NCBI RefSeq assembly: GCF_913055165.1
Contig: NZ_CAJXJS010000021.1
Location: 1 to 63,020 of the forward strand
Reading direction: 5' to 3'
Length of the DNA: 63,020 nt
From: an uncultured Devosia sp.
GTDB taxonomy: Bacteria; Pseudomonadota; Alphaproteobacteria; Rhizobiales; Devosiaceae
Shown: piece after piece, positions 61,402-63,020 of the stretch
How positions within the stretch are numbered: position 1 is the stretch's first letter
Layout: each line of letters starts with the position of its first letter
The notes under the pieces: model-generated
The model's database searches: none
Told to the model about the DNA's origin: nothing
Seen by the model: the letters and a program-made list of their open reading frames with translations, nothing else
Position numbers and translations under genes: made by a program

Positions 61402-62244
61402 CTAAAGTCCCAGACGCGCCCACCAGGCGCGATCCTCAAGGGAGGTGGTGAGGTCATCTACCACGCCCTGGGCAGAAAATCCCAGCCGGGGCAGCGCGAA
61501 GAAGGGGCGCCTGGGTGCGATCGGCTTGAGCACAACGTCCGGGCCGAAGCGTTCGCGCAGGGTGGCGTGGAGGTCGCCGATGCCGTCGACAAGCCCCAGC
61601 TCGACACCCCTGATCCCGGTCCACCATTCCCCGGTAAACAATGTATCGTCCTCCGCCTTAAGCCGGCCCTGGCGGCCTGCCTTGACGTGGTCGATGAAGA
61701 CCTCGTGAATATCCAGTTCGAAGCGTTTGATACGTTCCACATCCTCGGCCTTTTCGGGCAGGAACGGGTCGAGCGTGGACTTGTTGCGTCCAGCGGTATG
61801 GACGCGGCGCTCGATGCCGAGCTTGTCGATGGCGCCGACGAAACCGAAGGTTGCCATGATCACGCCGATGGAACCGACAATGGATGAGGGATCGACGAAG
61901 ATCTCGTCGCCGGCCACGGCGATGAAATAGCCGCCCGAGGCCGCCGCGTCCTCCACGAACACCAGAACGGGCTTGTTGTGCTGATTGGCGAGGTCGCGGA
62001 TACGCTTGGAAATCAGCCGGCTCTGCACCGGGGAGCCGCCAGGCGAGTTGATGACGACAGCCACCGCCGGCGCCGCCTTGACGGCGAATGCCTTGGCCAG
62101 GAGCGGCTCAACCGTGGCGATATTGAGCCGTCCGGGGCGCTGCTCGGCGGCGATGACGCCCTGCAGGCGCACGACAGGCACGACCGGCGGGCGATGAATG
62201 AGGCGGCTGAGCCAATTGCGCTTGCCGGCAGGCGTATCGGACAT
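61402..62244 (-). CDS. sppA: S49-family signal peptide peptidase (SppA-like)
   Basis: A 280-residue serine protease of the S49 family. The substrate-binding GGSPVQSRLISKRI and catalytic Ser in VEDAAASGGYFIAVAGDEIF (about residue 110), with the Lys about 50 residues later in TAGRNKSTLDPF, form the Ser-Lys dyad. It is shorter than E. coli SppA (one domain, not two), like the SohB/short SppA class, and degrades cleaved signal peptides in or near the membrane. ATG 62244 has CGGAG upstream. Confidence 0.92.
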   Translation of the reverse strand: MSDTPAGKRNWLSRLIHRPPVVPVVRLQGVIAAEQRPGRLNIATVEPLLAKAFAVKAAPAVAVVINSPGGSPVQSRLISKRIRDLANQHNKPVLVFVEDAAASGGYFIAVAGDEIFVDPSSIVGSIGVIMATFGFVGAIDKLGIERRVHTAGRNKSTLDPFLPEKAEDVERIKRFELDIHEVFIDHVKAGRQGRLKAEDDTLFTGEWWTGIRGVELGLVDGIGDLHATLRERFGPDVVLKPIAPRRPFFALPRLGFSAQGVVDDLTTSLEDRAWWARLGL

Positions 62245-62291
62245 GTCCACTCCGTTGGATTTTCTCGTCATTTAGGCAGAGGGGCCGCCCA

Positions 62292-63020
62292 TTACCAGTC
62301 CAGCACCGCTGCGCCGCGGAGAATGGCATCGAATTCCGGGGTGAAGGCATTGCCGTCCGGACCGTGCAAAGGGCGGGAGGGCAACAGGGTCAGCGGCGCG
62401 CGTGACCCCTTGACCCCGCGCAGAATGACACGCGAAGCCGGTGCGCCGGGCCGTGGGGAAAGCGGCAATATGGTGATGTCGCCAAAGCGGCGGTCGAAGG
62501 CACCAAGCAGCGCCGCCAGGCCCTGTGCGGGATAGATGAATATGGCCATGCCAGCAGCCCTGGTGGCCGAGGCGGCGCATTTGACCCAGAGTTCGATCGC
62601 CTCGGTTTCCATATGCCGGGCATTGGCGCGGGCCGTATCCGCCGCCTGCGTACCGGCGCCGAAAAAGGGTGGGTTGGCGATCACCACATCATAGCCGTTG
62701 TCTGCCAAACCGGCCGCACGGCGCTCCGCGCCTTTGGCCGCAATGTCGACCGCGAGCAGACGGGCCCGCGCGCCAAAGCCGTTCACGTCAATATTGATCC
62801 GCGCAAGCGCCAGCGTCGGCTCGTCCCGCTCGGCCAGATCGGCGGCGCCTGCGCGATCCATGGCCAGTGCGACCAAGCCCGCGGTGCCCACCCCGGCACC
62901 CAGATCGAGCAGCCTGGCGGTGCCGGCCGGCACCGACGCTCCCAGCAACACGCTATCGAGCCCGGCCCGAAAGCCCTTTTTGGGCTGCGACACAGTGAGC
63001 CGCCCGCCCAAAAAGGCGTC
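62292..63020 (-). CDS. TrmN6-like N6-adenine methyltransferase (partial, runs off right edge)
   Basis: At least 242 residues of a class I SAM-dependent methyltransferase; the N-terminus is beyond the window (the frame is open to 63020, reading DAFLGGRLTVSQPKKGFRAG). SAM-binding LLDLGAGVGTAGLVALAM and the catalytic NPPF motif (DVVIANPPFFG) are present. The pattern DAFLGGRL followed by PKKGFRAGLDSVLL is that of tRNA1(Val) A37-N6 methyltransferase (TrmN6/YfiC) homologues in alphaproteobacteria. The true tRNA target is assumed from family. Confidence 0.88.
   Translation of the reverse strand, partial: DAFLGGRLTVSQPKKGFRAGLDSVLLGASVPAGTARLLDLGAGVGTAGLVALAMDRAGAADLAERDEPTLALARINIDVNGFGARARLLAVDIAAKGAERRAAGLADNGYDVVIANPPFFGAGTQAADTARANARHMETEAIELWVKCAASATRAAGMAIFIYPAQGLAALLGAFDRRFGDITILPLSPRPGAPASRVILRGVKGSRAPLTLLPSRPLHGPDGNAFTPEFDAILRGAAVLDW

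Overview
The window is about 63 kb of GC-rich, densely packed chromosomal DNA. It looks like an alphaproteobacterium of the Hyphomicrobiales, most like Devosia or a relative. The reasons are compact operons with ATGA overlaps, many LysR/ABC-transporter catabolic modules, a TIGR02301-type protein, and the neighbourhood ispH, rnhA, glyQ, glyS, sppA, rnk. The organism assignment is inference; no rRNA is present. I see no prophage, insertion sequence, CRISPR array or plasmid functions.

Region 1 (1-10218): a leftward operon encodes a cysteine hydrolase of the isochorismatase family, a peptide-type (family 5) ABC importer, two MFS transporters and a second, paralogous hydrolase. The second hydrolase is in frame with the preceding MFS gene with no stop codon between them. 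A LysR regulator diverges from the operon.

Region 2 (10292-18937): a TetR regulator and an amidase are divergent from a complete branched-chain-amino-acid-type (Liv) ABC importer. Two face-to-face promoters overlap around a perfect palindrome. A membrane-fused alpha/beta hydrolase follows. tRNA-Gln(UUG) and tRNA-Pro(CGG) mark the boundary to the next module.

Region 3 (19575-33227) is the most interesting part. A nine-gene leftward operon holds an ammonia-lyase homologue whose MIO-forming Ala-Ser-Gly is replaced by Cys-Ala-Asp, a betaine-type ABC importer (SBP, two permeases, ATPase), a hydantoinase, an N-carbamoyl amino acid hydrolase, a DUF917/S-methyl-thiohydantoin-desulfurase-family protein and a divergent urocanase. 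hutI and hutG are absent. This set matches, step for step, the ergothioneine degradation route known from Burkholderia sp. HME13: ergothionase, thiourocanate hydratase, thiohydantoin desulfurization, hydantoinase, carbamoylglutamate hydrolase, giving glutamate. A LysR regulator with two tandem HTH domains and a flavin disulfide reductase diverge from it. I infer a complete ergothioneine uptake, catabolism and control locus.

Region 4 (33348-49343) is mostly housekeeping and small accessory genes: a diguanylate cyclase, BioY, an MBL hydrolase, aroC, a histidine phosphatase, an FAD-linked D-2-hydroxyacid dehydrogenase, a hemerythrin-like protein, an SRAP peptidase, a Nudix hydrolase, a dihydroorotase, YgfZ, an HD hydrolase and a SleB-type wall hydrolase, plus several exported hypothetical proteins. 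Dispersed C/G-rich palindromic repeats lie between genes, and one appears to be translated as the N-terminus of a protein.

Region 5 (49371-63020): a PEP-utilizing enzyme related to pyruvate phosphate dikinase but with an eroded ATP-grasp domain, ispH, a GNAT acetyltransferase, rnhA, a DUF808 protein, glyS, DUF2207 and LemA membrane proteins, rnk, glyQ, a small membrane protein, sppA and a partial methyltransferase.
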